Below are positions 43,143-55,400 of a stretch of DNA of 64,000 nt, in pieces (position 1 is the first letter of the stretch; each line of letters starts with the position of its first letter). Origin of the DNA: Sorghum bicolor (lineage: Eukaryota > Streptophyta > Magnoliopsida > Poales > Poaceae). The stretch lies in assembly GCF_000003195.3 (NCBI RefSeq), contig NC_012879.2:27375564-27439563 (forward strand), in the 5' to 3' direction. The notes beneath the pieces were generated by a model. The model saw nothing but the letters and a program-made list of their open reading frames with translations, had not been told where the DNA came from and ran no database searches. The position numbers and the translations under genes were made by a program.

Positions 43143-46100
43143 TGTAACACCCAGTGTTATGGTTGCATTGATCATGTGCATAGCATGAGCATCATCATCC
43201 ACTCAAAGCATATCATGATCATCATCTATCTTGAGCCATGTCATTCTTTGCAAAATTGTGTTTTAAATTGCTTAAATAGGCTTCCTATGCTTATGTTTGA
43301 GTGAACCATGCTTGTGTTTGTGCTCTATGCTTTGGAAATTAGTTTATCTAGGCTTAACTTAACCTTGGGAACAATGTTCATGTTGATCACTTCTCCAAAA
43401 TATGCCTTTAAGTCATACTTGTGTAAATAAGCCCTAGAAACCTCTTTTGCTTAGGCTTTTAAAAAGTGTTGCATAAAATGTTTGCATGTCAAAACCTCCT
43501 ACAGCAAAGGTTTAGCAAATTTTATAAGGAACAAAAGTTGTTTTATGGCCATCTCATGAAAATGAACACAAATAGCTCAAAAGTGACCCACAAGGCAGAT
43601 TTGGGGCTGTTTCCAACACTTAGAAAAATTTCTAAGTCTTGGAACGAAACCAGTTTGCTCGATCGATTTTGGAAACTCTATATCTCTCAATCCAGGCCGA
43701 TCTAGCTTTTCCTCCAGTTGGCAAAGTTGTAGATCTCGGCTAGTACTCCAACTTTGTCAACTACATCATCTACTGGTTCGCGCTGGTTTAGGAGATAATC
43801 GTCGTCAAAGTAGCTCTGTCAGTCGGCCATCGCTTTGTCTTAATCGAAATGGAGCTCGCCGACGTGGTCGACCGGCGGCAGAGCACCGGCAACAGTTGTC
43901 GCCCATACGCCGTTTCCGGCCCTGCTTGTCAGCTCTCATCGCATGCATGAAGTCCACGGCGTCGCCCCACGCAGAGTGGACGCGTCCACTTCCTCTCTGC
44001 CTCACCCCTCTCGCCAGAAACGCGGCCGCGTGAGCTCTCCGTCGCGAGCGAACTCCGGCGAGCTCGCGCGCGTTCCTTGCTGCGCCATTGCTCACCAAAC
44101 TTCACCCAAAGATCCGCTGTGACCCGCTCTCCATTCTCCACCCACCACCACGCCGTGAAATCCACCGGTGAGCCGCCATTCCCTTCTTCCCCCAAATCGG
44201 GTCGCCGTGACCATCTTTTCGGGCGAGCCCAATGCCGAGCCATGTGAAGCCTCTCGTCATCTCTGGTTAGGTCCTAGAGGTTGCTTAGGTTTCTAGCTTG
44301 CGTTTGCGCCACTTGGTGGACGCTCTACCGAGCTCTCCGTCGCCGGACACGATGCGCAACGCCGCCGTGTTTCCGCCGGAGATGAGCGCTCTCGTGCCCA
44401 GCGTGTTCCACGAGGTTTCAAGCCAAGCCGTGTACCTAGGAAGCTCCGCCGTAGTTCGCTGGTGCTGTAGAAGGTCTTAGGTCGCGCTCTACCGGCCTGA
44501 GGGCTCCGGCGTAACGCCGAGCACCTCCGCCGAGCCGCCATTGTCGACGGTGAGCCCCTTCCGGTGGCTCCGTCGTGGGAAAAGTGGGATCAATCGAGTC
44601 GCTAGAGTCTGGGGATCACGTTGGTGCCCTTGGTTTGGCCGGAGACCTGGCCGTCGCGGAGAAATCGCCGGCGAAAGTCACCTCGGAAGTGAGGAAGAAG
44701 AACCTGACAGCTGGGACCCACTGTCAGCGTCACTCTCCTTCCCTCCTTTTCTTTTATTCAAAATCCTGATTTTTGGCTTTCTTGCAAAAATCATATCTCC
44801 TGTTTCTGAGATCCAAAAATTGTGAAACCAATTTTGTGGTATTCCTTGAGATGTCTAGTTTTTAATAAAAATATAAAATGAACCATGTTTCCTGGGAAAA
44901 TATTTATTAAGGATTTAATCTTGTTATTCATGGATAAATTCATATCTCTGGTTACACTGTTTAATTTGCCATGAAAAATTTTATGGTAACCTCTGTGTGA
45001 TACTAGAATGTTATGATAAATATTTCATGATTTTTGGATTAATGCAACTTTGATATGTAATTTATGATTGAAATGTGGCTTGTTTCCTTGATTAAATTAT
45101 ATAAAATAATTGGTACTTATGCTGGTGCTCTACTTTGGTAGTAAACCTGTTTATGGCATTCCTCATGTGTAAATAATCTGAAATTTGTTGTTTGGCAATA
45201 TACAAGTAATGTTTTCCAATTTATGAAATAAGCACCTAGCTACATGGTAAATGTATATCTTTAATTTGGTATGTGCAATTGCTCTGAAATTTTTATGGTG
45301 ATGCTTTGATGCTTTACTTGTGTTCCTGTAATTTTTGTAGATTTTTTCTGAGCATCTTGACTGATATCTTGTAATTATGCTCTTTTCTAGAATTAATTAA
45401 TAAATGCCTTGTTAAGTATATGTTTGAGGGTTATCATCTGATGTTCTGGTAACCTTGTGATATGCTTGTGCTCATAAGCCATGTGGTTGGCATGGTTTGT
45501 GTTTTGGTTATGTCATCAAATAATTATTATAGGGTTAAAGGCTGTTCTGGACAGCAAGGGAGCAATTTAACTTTTGTTTAATGATAATTTGGTTTTCTGA
45601 GAATCTTATCTAAATCAAAGTTGTTGTAAACTTATTGAACTAGCTGTGGTTTAAATTTGGGATGATTTGGCCTAGTAGTTTAAAAGTTATGGCTGTTCCA
45701 AGTTAGGTTCCAGAAATAGGTGCTCTCTGTTTTTCTGGGACAGAACCTGGAATTTTGTTTAATTGACTGGTTTAAGATATGAATCTTGCTGTGATGTTTA
45801 AAGATGATTTGTAGACAATTTCATAAGCTTTCCAGAATGTCCACACTTAAGTGTGTTGGACCTTTGTAGCAGTAGTTATGGTTTGTTTACTGAGCTGATC
45901 TGTTTATGTGCTTGCTGTTATAAGTTAACTTGTTTAGTTTGTTTATTCATGTGGTTTTCTTGTAAGTTAACTTAGAAGTTTACTCCGTAAATGGGTGCCC
46001 AGTGAATCCATTATGTTATCAAGCATTCATTCTTGTGTATGCACGTCTTCTCATTCACCGAGCATGCAATAGGTGCACCGGACGTGGCAGTTTCCTTCGA

Positions 46101-47727
46101 GCTCCAAGCGAACCCCGAAGGCCAGGAAGGCAGCCAGGAGGTGGAGGTCCAGCAAGTCGGACCCGAGGAGCCAGAAGAAGAGGTTGAGTGCCCAAGTCAC
46201 GAGCCCGCCTCGTTCGTGAAAGGCAAGCCCCGGAGCATTCTAAGCCTCCCTTTTTATTTTGGAAAGTTTACTTGATATGTCATATCTATTGCTGCATTAA
46301 GTATAGGAGTTGTGGTGAAACCTTTGCTGCATTTTACTCAATCCTTGTCCAGATAATTTACCCTACCTTGGTTATAGAGTTAGGATCGAGAAGCGGCTTA
46401 GCCATGCTTTAATCGGTAGAAGTCGGGTGATATCCTGTCACCTGCACGATATAGGGTTATGTCGGATCACGATGGTCTATATGTGCTATCGTGGATGGAA
46501 CCTGATTAATTTGACTTAAGCCGGGCGGAGTTTTGCAAGTTTGTAGTAACTCCGTCTGTGGCGGCTAAGGACCGATCTTTGTACGTCCTCTTGTCATGTT
46601 GAACGCATGCCTGACACTTAGTTGGCCGGATAACTCGTTCCGACCGCGAAGCCGAGTAGTATGACTCAGGCCGGAAGACCGGCAAGTATAAAGTGCGCAC
46701 TACCGGAGGAAGTGCGGTGTGCGGGGGACCATTGGCGTAAGCCCAAAGGCAGGTGAGTCAAAATTCCTGACCTCCCTGGCAGAGTGGTAGCCCTGGGAGT
46801 GCGGCGCTGATCGGAGCCGCGATTCCTGAGTCGTACCAAAGGTGACCCGTTGGCTCTCCGATGGGGGATGCTTGGGTGAGTGCTAGGAATAACCCTCCAG
46901 TTGGATAGGAATTCGATTCGAATCGCCGTCTCTCCCGGTCAGTGAGAACTTGACAGAGCAGCGGCAAACGTAGCATCCACTAATGAACTTGGTTCAAGAT
47001 AATGATGATAGCAAGAAGAACATATGATGAACTTGATATGGTTATTATTGCTTGTAGTAATCAAGTGATGTGTTGTAGTACAGGTGCTAATCTAGTGGTA
47101 GGCTGATGATAAATAAATATGATGCTCTTACATTGTGTTAGTCTTAATAAAGGCTTTTGGCAAAAATGTCGAGTCAACCAGCTCTACTTTTATATCTTAG
47201 CCTTGCATGATCCTTGGTGTCTTTTATGTTTTACTAGACGGGTAAGTCTAGCTGAGTACATTCTCGTACTCAGGGTTTATTCCCACCTGTTGCAGATGAC
47301 ATCTTCTATGACGGTTTCTGCAAGACCTGTCTCTATCCCGCTGGGGATGAGGACTAACCGTTGGGCACGATTCTCTAACAACTTCGTACCTGTTGCTTTT
47401 GGAAGGATGGTGTAGACTCTGGCAGTAACTCAAACTTATGAACTGAACATTGGAATGTGTGTGTAACTATTTTGCTTCCGCTACTTTGGACAAGTGTTGT
47501 AATAACTTAAGACTCCGATGTGGTGCCGCTTCAACGGCAATGTTTGACTATGTAACATTCGCTGTGTTTATGTTGAATTATTACGATCTTGGTTTGTTGC
47601 GAGTTGGTTTGAAGTCCTTCGTGATTTCAATTGACTACCGGGATTATATGGGCTCAAGTTTGGAAACTTGATTGCTGGGCGATCGTTTCTACACTTGAAC
47701 TCTTATAATTTGGTCGGTTCTGTGACA
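43143..47727 (+). repeat. 5' LTR of element Z (4585 bp)
   Basis: TGTAACAC...TTCTGTGACA; homologous to the solo LTR 19109-23613 in the opposite orientation. A GC-rich block lies at about 43830-44720 and a small conserved ORF at 46033-46275. The open frames in the GC-rich block are not conserved in the solo copy and are not called as genes. Confidence 0.88.
46033..46275 (+). CDS. Small conserved ORF inside the Z LTR
   Basis: An 80-codon frame with the acidic core SFELQANPEGQEGSQEV, EEPEEEVECPSHEPAS and VKGKPRSI. It corresponds to 20547-20822 in the solo LTR. Between the two copies the DNA has many differences and length changes, yet the frame is kept through the core and both have GKPRSI followed by I/L-S-L. 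Starts are uncertain: the ATG here precedes an unconserved segment. No known domain; the biological role is unknown. Confidence 0.45.
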   Translation: MCMHVFSFTEHAIGAPDVAVSFELQANPEGQEGSQEVEVQQVGPEEPEEEVECPSHEPASFVKGKPRSILSLPFYFGKFT

Positions 47728-47729
47728 GC

Positions 47730-47743
47730 TGGCATCGGAGCAA
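47730..47743 (+). other. Primer-binding site of element Z
   Basis: TGGCATCGGAGCAA, two bases inside the LTR end; it resembles the initiator tRNA-Met site TGGTATCAGAGC with two changes. The leader from 47744 to 48545 is non-coding; it contains a consensus splice donor (CTG/GTAAGT) at 48048-48054. Confidence 0.7.
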
Positions 47744-48545
47744 GTTCAGCATTATAAATACAGCGTTTGTGTATTTAAAAAACAAAAGAGTTTTTAAATA
47801 AAATGGTGTAAATCAATAATTAAGTTATGCCAGTGGTCGAATCCTCCTTGCCCACATAAGGACTATAGGTGGCTAATTAAGTACTGACTTGGGGGGTTTT
47901 ATTTATGCATCTCCGGCAGTACTCAGGTATGGATGTGTGATGACCGCACTATGCTACCCTGTGGTCTAATGGTGGAGGTAGCCTTCATATGTGAATTAGC
48001 CACATATGTCGCTAGATTTAATTTATGCAACGTCGCAACTACGCTCTGGTAAGTGTGAGCTGTGAGAGCATGATCGTCCAAACGGCGGTCTAGGTGAGTG
48101 TTCGCGGTGGTCTTCTGGAGTGGTTACATGTCAAAACCATGGAACCACGAAAGAAACTTAATTGGGGAGCATTTAATTTCTCGGGTAGCTGTGGTGTCAT
48201 TGTTTGTGCATGTTGGGCATGTCCAAGCAATGTGCACTTAGTTTACTGCTTTCTTGAGTGATATATTGGGAACTGTTGGGCTGAAATGAAGTTTTCTGCA
48301 GGTACTCTAACAGCGCACGTGTAAATCGATAGTTATCGTATCGAGAGACGAATGTATGCCACCGTATATCCGTTAGAATATTAATTTTCTAAGTTTGTGA
48401 GGACGTACGGTTCGTGCATGCATCATGTCGCATTCATACATACATTCTGTCTACTCCTTCCCTTACAATGTCGTTCCTTTTAATTAAATAAATGTCGCTT
48501 AAACTAATCCTCTTTTACCCATGGTATTCCTATTCCTTTCCACAG

Positions 48546-49630
48546 ATGGACGCACCCGCTTCACCCCGTCCCAGTGACACTTTCTTGAGCGAGTTTGGCA
48601 CTCCTACTTTGCTCTAGAGAGTGCTTCAGTCTGTCGGGTATACTGAGCCACCTCAGTATTCCTGGTGGGAGTTGGAGAGCACAGGAGGGATACAGTGGTT
48701 TGCTGTGCAGGGAGTTGTCCCTCCACATGGGGACAAGCCTGCATGGACAGGGTGGACTTGTAGCTCAGATGGGCAGACTCCTTGGGAGGCAGCTCAGGTT
48801 GCAGCTCAGACTATCCTGCTCGATATCTGTCAGAGGTGTGGTGATGAGCTGATGGGAGGACCAGCGGCCTCCATTCCCCGTGCTGACCCAGCAGCAGCGG
48901 AGTGGAAACAGGCTGATGGTTATGCGTTGGTTCGAGGCAGGGGAGAGAGAGCTGAGAGTTCTAGTCCTGCTATGAGTGCTATGATGGCTGTACTCAAGCT
49001 GATCAGTCAGCGAGAGAACACCTATGCACAGGTGATGGTGGCTGTTCGCCAGGCTCAGGAGATGCAACGGAAGGCTGAAAATCGTGCTCGCAAGTTTCGC
49101 AAGCAAGCTAGACTCCTGGAGCAAGCTCAGAAGGACCGCAATGACTGGGAGGACATTGCGGAGTACCGTAGGCAGTAGTGGGGGAAAGCCATTAGAGAGA
49201 GAGATCATAAGCGGGATCAGATGAGTCAGTTAGCTAGAGAGAAGGAGACAGTTCAGGAGCGCTTGGTGCAGATCACTCGTGAGAGGGACACTGCACTCCG
49301 CGTGTCGGAGAACAGGCGTAGAGCATGGGAGATGCACCGAGTTCAGTCTCTTGAGCGGGAGAACTATCTGCAGGATCAGATTGAGGCTGGTCTTGTGGAG
49401 ATCCACCGTCTCACAACCTGCTACACCCTATTCCTCGCCCTATACCCGTGTATCCAGATGTGGGACCTCAGGTGACTGTGGCCGATGATGACGGTATGGA
49501 GGTCGATGGACCAGCGGCGGCTGCACCACCTTTGCACGAGGACGTCGAGGACGAGGAGCTTGAGCCGGTTAGCGACGAGGATGGAGAGGCGATCTTCGAC
49601 GCTGACTCGGACGACGAGCCTAGAGTGTAG
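48546..49630 (+). pseudogene. Extra ORF between LTR and gag of element Z
   Basis: ATG 48546 (MDAPASPRPSDTFLSEFG) follows directly after TTTCCACAG, a good splice acceptor. One frame continues through TAG 48615 and TAG 49176 to about 49430; the end (VTVADDDGMEVDGP, EEELEPVSDEDGEAIFD, stop 49628) is in another frame, so a one-base indel is inferred. Features: PPQYSWWELESTGG and GWTCSSDGQTPWEAA near the N-terminus, a long coiled coil (about residues 150-290: EMQRKAENRARKFRKQARLL), then an acidic tail. It is in the sense direction, separate from gag. No known family recognised; could be an RNA-binding or structural accessory protein (inference). Confidence 0.6.
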
Positions 49631-49990
49631 AGAGTAGTGGGTAGTGCCTTGTGAGGATCTTTTGTAGTATGCCAGTTAGCAGTGGTGCTTTTGTAACCAT
49701 GTTGTAACCCGGAACTTTGACCGTGACTCGTGGCATGTACTGTGATGGTGTAATAACTTTATGGACCCAATGTGCAATCTTAACATGTTTGTTATGATAT
49801 GACGACGTTTCCCGTTGAGGTGCATTTTGCGGATATCTTTGTCATGTGTGGATTGGTGATGTTGTTTTGTGGAATTGAATTATTGCGCCTTTTCTGTAAA
49901 GCTATTCTCTCGAATACTTTCAGGCATAAATATAAGTTCTTCTGCGGCAATTCTTGTCATCATCAATGCTCACTGACTGTGTCTTTACAG

Positions 49991-50518
49991 ATGTCTCGTG
50001 GCATCCGAGGTGCGGAACAGCGTGCAAACATGAATCCACCACCTCCTCCTCCACCACCCAATCCTGCTGAGTTAATGCAAATGATGGTGGACAATCACAG
50101 GATGCTCACTGAGACCATCAATCGGATGGTGAATCAGGGTGGTCGCAATGCACATGAAGGGCCAGCTCCTAACCAGTACAGTAGCTTCAAGGACTTCATG
50201 GATACAAAGCCCCCACCTTTCAGAGAAGCTAAAGAACCCCTTCAAGCTGAAGAATGGCTGAACACGGTGGAACAGAAGTTCCGCTTGCTTCGGTTGACTG
50301 AAGGTTTGAAGGCGGAATATGTAGCTCATCAACTGCAGGGCCCAGCAGGCATCTGGTGGAATCAGTATCGGGAAGCTCTTCCAGCCGACACTGCGCTTGA
50401 TTGGAATCTTTTCTGTGAAGCTTTCAAGGGGCATTTCATTCCTCCTGGTGTTATGGAGATGAAGCATACCGAGTTCATGCAGTTTACTCAGGGCAACAAG
50501 ACTTTGAAGGAGTATTTG
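49991..50518 (+). pseudogene. gag: gag of element Z (truncated by copy B)
   Basis: ATG 49991 follows TCTTTACAG, another splice-acceptor-like site. The protein starts MSRGIRGAEQRANMN with a Pro run, then the gypsy Gag core: FMDTKPPPFREAKEPLQAEEW, LNTVEQKFRLLRL, YVAHQLQGPAGIWWNQYREA, FCEAFKGHFIPPGVM, FTQGNKTLKEYL. No stop is visible in this part. The sequence is cut at 50518, after ATTTG, by the LTR of copy B; the rest of gag-pol lies beyond the window. Confidence 0.88.
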
Positions 50519-51504
50519 TGTCGGTGTTTTCCCCCCGGGGGGTCACACCAACGAGTAAATTTGTATGCGTGCTCCCTTTCCCGGATGGTGATGCAAGAAG
50601 ACACAGAGATTTATCCTGGTTCGGGCAAGAGAAGGCCCTACGTCCAGCGGGGGGAGAGAGTTTGTATTATCTTGCACCTAAGTGCTTGTACAGGGGCGAA
50701 TACAAGCGTGGTATGAAGTGTGAAGCTCTACTATGTATGAGCGGGGACTTGTGTTCCTGCCGGTTCTATTCCTGAGTCTCTCCTTTTATAGCTCCAAGAA
50801 GAGACCCAGGGTACATGCGTAGATGTTAGAGTAGGGGTCGATAGCCGCATGGGGCGCTGACCTACTCGAGGCTTCCGTACGGCATGGCCTCGAGCCGTCC
50901 CATCTTGATAGCCCGGTGATGATTTCGCGTGCTCCTGTGTTCGGCCCTGCCCGCCGCCTCGCGCTGGTTCTGAGGTCGCATGCTTGTACGGTATGGCGGC
51001 GGATCCGGCGGGGTAGCTGTGGTTTTGTCAGTCGACGCCCAACTTGTCCCTAGGAAGGGACCCTGTTCGGTCGAGGGTCGGACGCCGCGTAACGTGCCGA
51101 TATCTAGAGCGCTGACCTTGGAGGTCTCGAGGGGGTCCCAATTAGACGTTCCATCCTTGTTTCCTGCGTCCTGACACGCCCTTGGTCGTTCGGTGGGAAG
51201 GCTGCAAAAAGAACGATGGGACGGAAGCCTCCCGTGACCCGTGTGTTAGGTGGGGAAGCGTTAGGTGCATTAAATGCCCTGGCTCTCGTCCGCGCGTCAG
51301 GCGGCGGACAGTGTCCTTGCGCTTGATGCCTCTCGGTTCGCTCGAGCCCGCTTCCGCATTCGACGGCAGTGGTCGCTCGAGCCCTGACCGATTCGCTCGA
51401 CGGCATTTCCGTCTTCGAGGCTGCGACCGTCGATGGCCATGCGTGCGTACGGATGGCCTGGTTATACGCATTGGTGAGGGTACCCCTTGTTGATACCCTC
51501 GACA
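50519..51504 (-). repeat. 3' LTR of copy B (986 bp)
   Basis: TGTCGGTG...CCCTCGACA. TATAAAAG on the minus strand at 50783-50790. The polypurine-tract-like sequence CTCGGGGGCTAC (minus) abuts it at 51505-51516. Confidence 0.93.
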
Positions 51505-51516
51505 GTAGCCCCCGAG
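51505..51516 (-). other. Polypurine tract of copy B
   Basis: Minus-strand CTCGGGGGCTAC directly before the LTR start TGTCGAGG. The same 12-mer recurs at 51602-51613 and 57057-57068. The interval 51517-52433 has no gene apart from the TATA box at 52294. Confidence 0.65.
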
Positions 51517-52293
51517 TCTTCAGTCGAGCGCTGGCGCTCGAGTGGAGACTTTCGTTTTTACGGTCGAGCTTCCACGGGGGCGCGCGAGCGACCCCGCGGG
51601 GGTAGCCCCCGAGCCCTCGAGGGAGTATTCAACTCCTTTGAGGGTTATTTTGCCAAAATTGCAGAAACGCTGTCAACACCCGTGGTGGAAGGTTCTGTTC
51701 GGCTTCGCCTTGCGTGGAGGTTTCGACGTACTCTCGATAGAGCGAGCGTCTTCCACCCCAGATTGAGTTCCTAGCGGGTAGCCCAAGTGAGAACCTGTGC
51801 CCCTTTCGAGGGGGTCAGCTGTAGCCCAGAGGCGTCCTCATAAAGCGGGGTCGACGTGGTCGGGGATACCGGTCTCATTCGATAGAGTCCAGCGGCTCGA
51901 TGCCTCCCTTCGGGGGGATTCCTCTCGACTGTCTCGACCCTACCTTGGACATCGCCAGCGAGCCCTCGAGGCGGGCCTCGATTTTCGACCGCTCGCTGAG
52001 GATCCCTGACTCTTGGTGCTCGAGATCGGCTGTCGAACCCTTTCGACGAGCCAGCCATCGACCTCTCGAGACTATCTTGGGCGCATACCTTGGCTTACAA
52101 AGTAAGGAAACTGCCGTGCCGGTTCGTCTTTCTGCCCGTTGGGCGCACCTTTTGAGGCAAGTGACGTTGCGACACTGTATTGGCGTGGAATTCGGAGCGT
52201 CCGGCCTGTGTGGAGAGAAAGGACTGTTAGACGGCGCATTTATGGGAGGGAGTTACCTTATTTCTTGGATCTGTCCGTTGGCGGACTGCTGCC

Positions 52294-52301
52294 TATAAAT
52301 A
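52294..52301 (+). promoter_or_regulatory. Predicted promoter of the B antisense gene
   Basis: TATAAATA in TGCCTATAAATACGTCG, about 135 bp upstream of the ATG at 52434, followed by a C/T-rich leader. It is outside the LTR and on the antisense-gene strand; the X element has the equivalent box at 8574 with the same CCTATAAATA core. Confidence 0.62.
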
Positions 52302-52433
52302 CGTCGTGGCGTCGCCGCCGTTCCTCTCCCTTCCGCCTTCTCGCTTTTATTCTCTCGTTGCCTTTGCTTTCTCGCCGTCTCACGCGCACACGCTTCATTG
52401 AGCTGTAGTGAATCTACCGTCCCTCCAGCCGAG

Positions 52434-55400
52434 ATGCCTGTAAGACTCGTCGCCGCCGACGACTGGCGCCCGTCGTCGATGATTGGAGCGCCGGTTGTTC
52501 GAGCTTGAGAAAGAGGGACTGCTGCGCCGCCGTACTTCGCTATCGTCGCCAGAGTGGATCGCGCCGCCAGCGAGTCACAGGAGGCCTCAGCCGCCCGAGG
52601 GCTACGTGGTGTCGTTCGCCAAGTTCCACCGCCACGGTCTAGGCGCGCCCCCGAGCCGCTTCATGCGGGCCCTCTGCTTCCATTATGGGGTGGAGCTCCA
52701 GGACTTCTCTCCGAATGCCATCACCGTAGCGGCGGTCTTCGCCGCCGTATGTGAGGGCTACTTGGGGATGATGCCGCACTGGGAGCTGTGGCTCCACCTC
52801 TACAGGGGCGAGCTTTTCCATGCCCCCACCGGAACCACGGGCGTAAGGAAGCCCGTGCGGGCGGGATGCCTCAATCTGGTGCAGAAGACGGGGAAGACGG
52901 ACAGGCCGCGGGAGTACATCTCGGTAGGGTTATCGACCAACCACGTCGGCTGGGACTCCCAGTGGTTTTATCTGCGGAACGATGACAACCTCCTGCCTCC
53001 CTACTCGGGCCGTCTGATCATGGAGCGTCCAGCGGATTGGACATACGGCGTCGTCCAAGCTCATCAATCTCGGCTCGACCCCCTCCTCGACGCCCTGAAG
53101 AAGCTTCGCCAGGAGGGTTTGACCGCCGCTCTCGTCCTCTCGGCCGTCCGTCACCGGAGAGTTCTCCCTTTGATGTCTCGACCGTTGAGGATGGACGAGA
53201 TGGGCCCTGGTGTCTCATCCCGGGACCTTGAGGCGTGTCGGATGTCCAACGAGGCTCCGGCGGACGACAAAGTCGCGGCCCGAGTCAGGGCTGCAATTGC
53301 CGGTGATTTTCAGCCGGAGCATGTTAACGACTTCCCCATGTACGCAGGCTCGATCGATTTGGTACGCCTTCTTCTTGCGCGCAGCCTCGATTCTGGGTTT
53401 CCTTTCTCCCCTCTCTTTTTTCTAAGTCTACCTTAGTTTTGGCAGGGTCGGATTGATGTCCGGTCCTCGAGGCCTCCGGTAAAGGAGGACGAGGTCGATC
53501 GGGACTAACGGCGCCAATCTGCCGAAAAGCTAAAGTCTGCGAAGGACTCTGCAAAGAAGGGGGAGAAGAAGAAAAACCTCGACCGCCAAGCATTAGAGGC
53601 GCATCGAGCCAAATCCAGGCAGAGGGGGGAGCCTGAGGAGAAATCCCCTAACGATGATGACGAGGGCAGCGACGACTCTGAGGGGATGGCGTCGCGCCTC
53701 GATCGGATTCTCGAGGGCCCGCCTCGAGGTGACGTCGACGCCCCCCGGACGGAGGCGCCAGAAGAGGGTCTGAGCGGATCTCGTCGCCCCCGGGCCGACA
53801 CCCCTCCCGCGCCCAAGGCGGGCCAAGACGCACCGCGCCCTCCCCCGGTGCCCAGGGAGAGCAGTCTGGCTAGGCCCCAGGCGTCGGGGCCACTAACTCG
53901 TGGTCGCGCCGCGGCCTCTGAGAAAGGAGATGCCGGCCGTAGGAGCGCCAGTCCCGGCGCCCGCCAGGCGGGGACCGACGCGCCTAAGCCAGCGCCTGCC
54001 CTCGAGGGGCCTGGAGCCCCGACGCGGGGTGGCTCGAGGCCCACTGGTCGGGGTGGCGGAAGGCGAGCCGTTCTCCCTGTGGGGTAAGCCTTTTTGATGT
54101 TGCGGTTTTTGTCTTCCCATTCTTCCACCTTTCCTCATAAGCCAACCTTTTCTCAGGCTGAAGCGGACCCTTGAGCAGGCCCAACCGTCCATGGCAAAGA
54201 AGCTCAGAACGGGTGCCGCCTCCAAGGAACCAGGTTCGTAGTTTATTTCTGGGCGTTGCGATGTTCCTGTGTTGGTCCTTATAACGTCTGACCTTTTTAC
54301 CCTTTGTTTTGTAGGCTCCTCCAGTTCCCAACCTCCAGCCGGCGTCGAGAGGGCTCCGTCTCGTCCCGCGCCTACTCCGTCTCCGCCGACTCGTGATGAG
54401 GCGCCCCAGACGCAAGCGTCAGAGGGAGCCCCCGAGCCCCCTCGACTGGGGGTCGAGGGGGAACCCATCACCATCAGCGATACGTCCGATGGTAACGGAG
54501 CGTCTGGGGGCGCTCGCCCTATGGAAGAGGAAGCGTCGACCCCCAACATCGCGGGATCGACTCCCTGGCCCGCCGGCCTCCGCAGCCTCGAGGAGCAGAA
54601 GAAGAAAAGGGAGGAGGATGAACAACGGGAGCGCGAGGCGGCGCGGCAGCCGCAGGAATCTGAGGCGCAGCAACAGCAACAGCAGCAGGAGGAACGGCAA
54701 CAGCAGGAGCAGGGGGGCCAAGAGGAGGGGCTGCTCGAGCCCCCGCCCCAAGGTCCGGCCCAGCCAATACCGCCGGAGCCGCAAGGGCCCGGCGAACAAG
54801 AAGAGGATTTGCCGTTGTACGGCCCCCCGACCCCAGCGTGGCTCCTCCCGGGGGCACCCGCCGCGATCCGGGCAGAGCCGGGGCGTGCGGATGGAGTGGT
54901 GGCGCTCGCCTGCATGATGCGCACCCCCACCGACCCTGAGTCCGAGATCAAGCGGACGATCTACGGCATGGACGGGATCGCCCCAGGGTTCCTCCGGGAG
55001 CGTCGGGCATGGGAGGACCGCTTTCCCTCCGAGGAGGATGAAATCGGGACGTCGGGGACCAAGGATGGTACCTGGAAGACGGTGGACGACGACAGGTGGT
55101 TCCCATGCCTCGTCGACCTGTTCCTGCGCCATGGGGGCTCCCTCGAGACCGTCGAGAATCTCATCCGCGGTGTCAAGGCACGGGCCGACCGGGAGATGTA
55201 GCACTGGTGCCCCGATCGGATCCGCATCCGGGCCTCCCACGACCCGTCCGAGCCTAACATCTTTCTGGACGATCGGAAGGAGGCAGAGAAGTGGGAGCAC
55301 GTCGAGGAGCTCCGCCTTTGGATGAAGCATGTGGTGGGGCTCCTCTCAGACGTTATCAACAACGGGCTCGGCCCGGCTTATTTCGTAAGTGCTTTTCGAA

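Larger units (their letters stand above)
43143..50518 (+). mobile_element. Tekay/Del-like chromovirus Z, 5' part
   Basis: A 4.6-kb 5' LTR, a primer site, a non-coding leader, an extra ORF (48546-49630) and the start of gag (49991), cut by copy B at 50518. The very long TGTAACAC LTR and the Gag type fit the Tekay/Del branch of Ty3/gypsy. The 5 bases left of it (CATGG) are the expected target duplication in Y; the partner is outside the window. Confidence 0.82.

Noticed and set aside
43805..44825. Several open frames in the GC-rich block of the Z LTR
   Set aside because: Frames are not kept in the homologous block of the solo LTR (about 22200-22900); high GC alone lowers stop frequency.
46500..46980. 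Structured RNA gene in the Z LTR (the region also conserved in the solo LTR near 19880-20340)
   Set aside because: Conservation is as expected for LTR homology; I could not find a tRNA, 5S or other known RNA signature.
54419..55330. Long minus-strand ORFs opposite the B antisense gene (also 53893-54951)
   Set aside because: Compositional shadows of the GC-rich, Gln/Glu/Pro-rich plus-strand exons; no motifs, no start or splice context.
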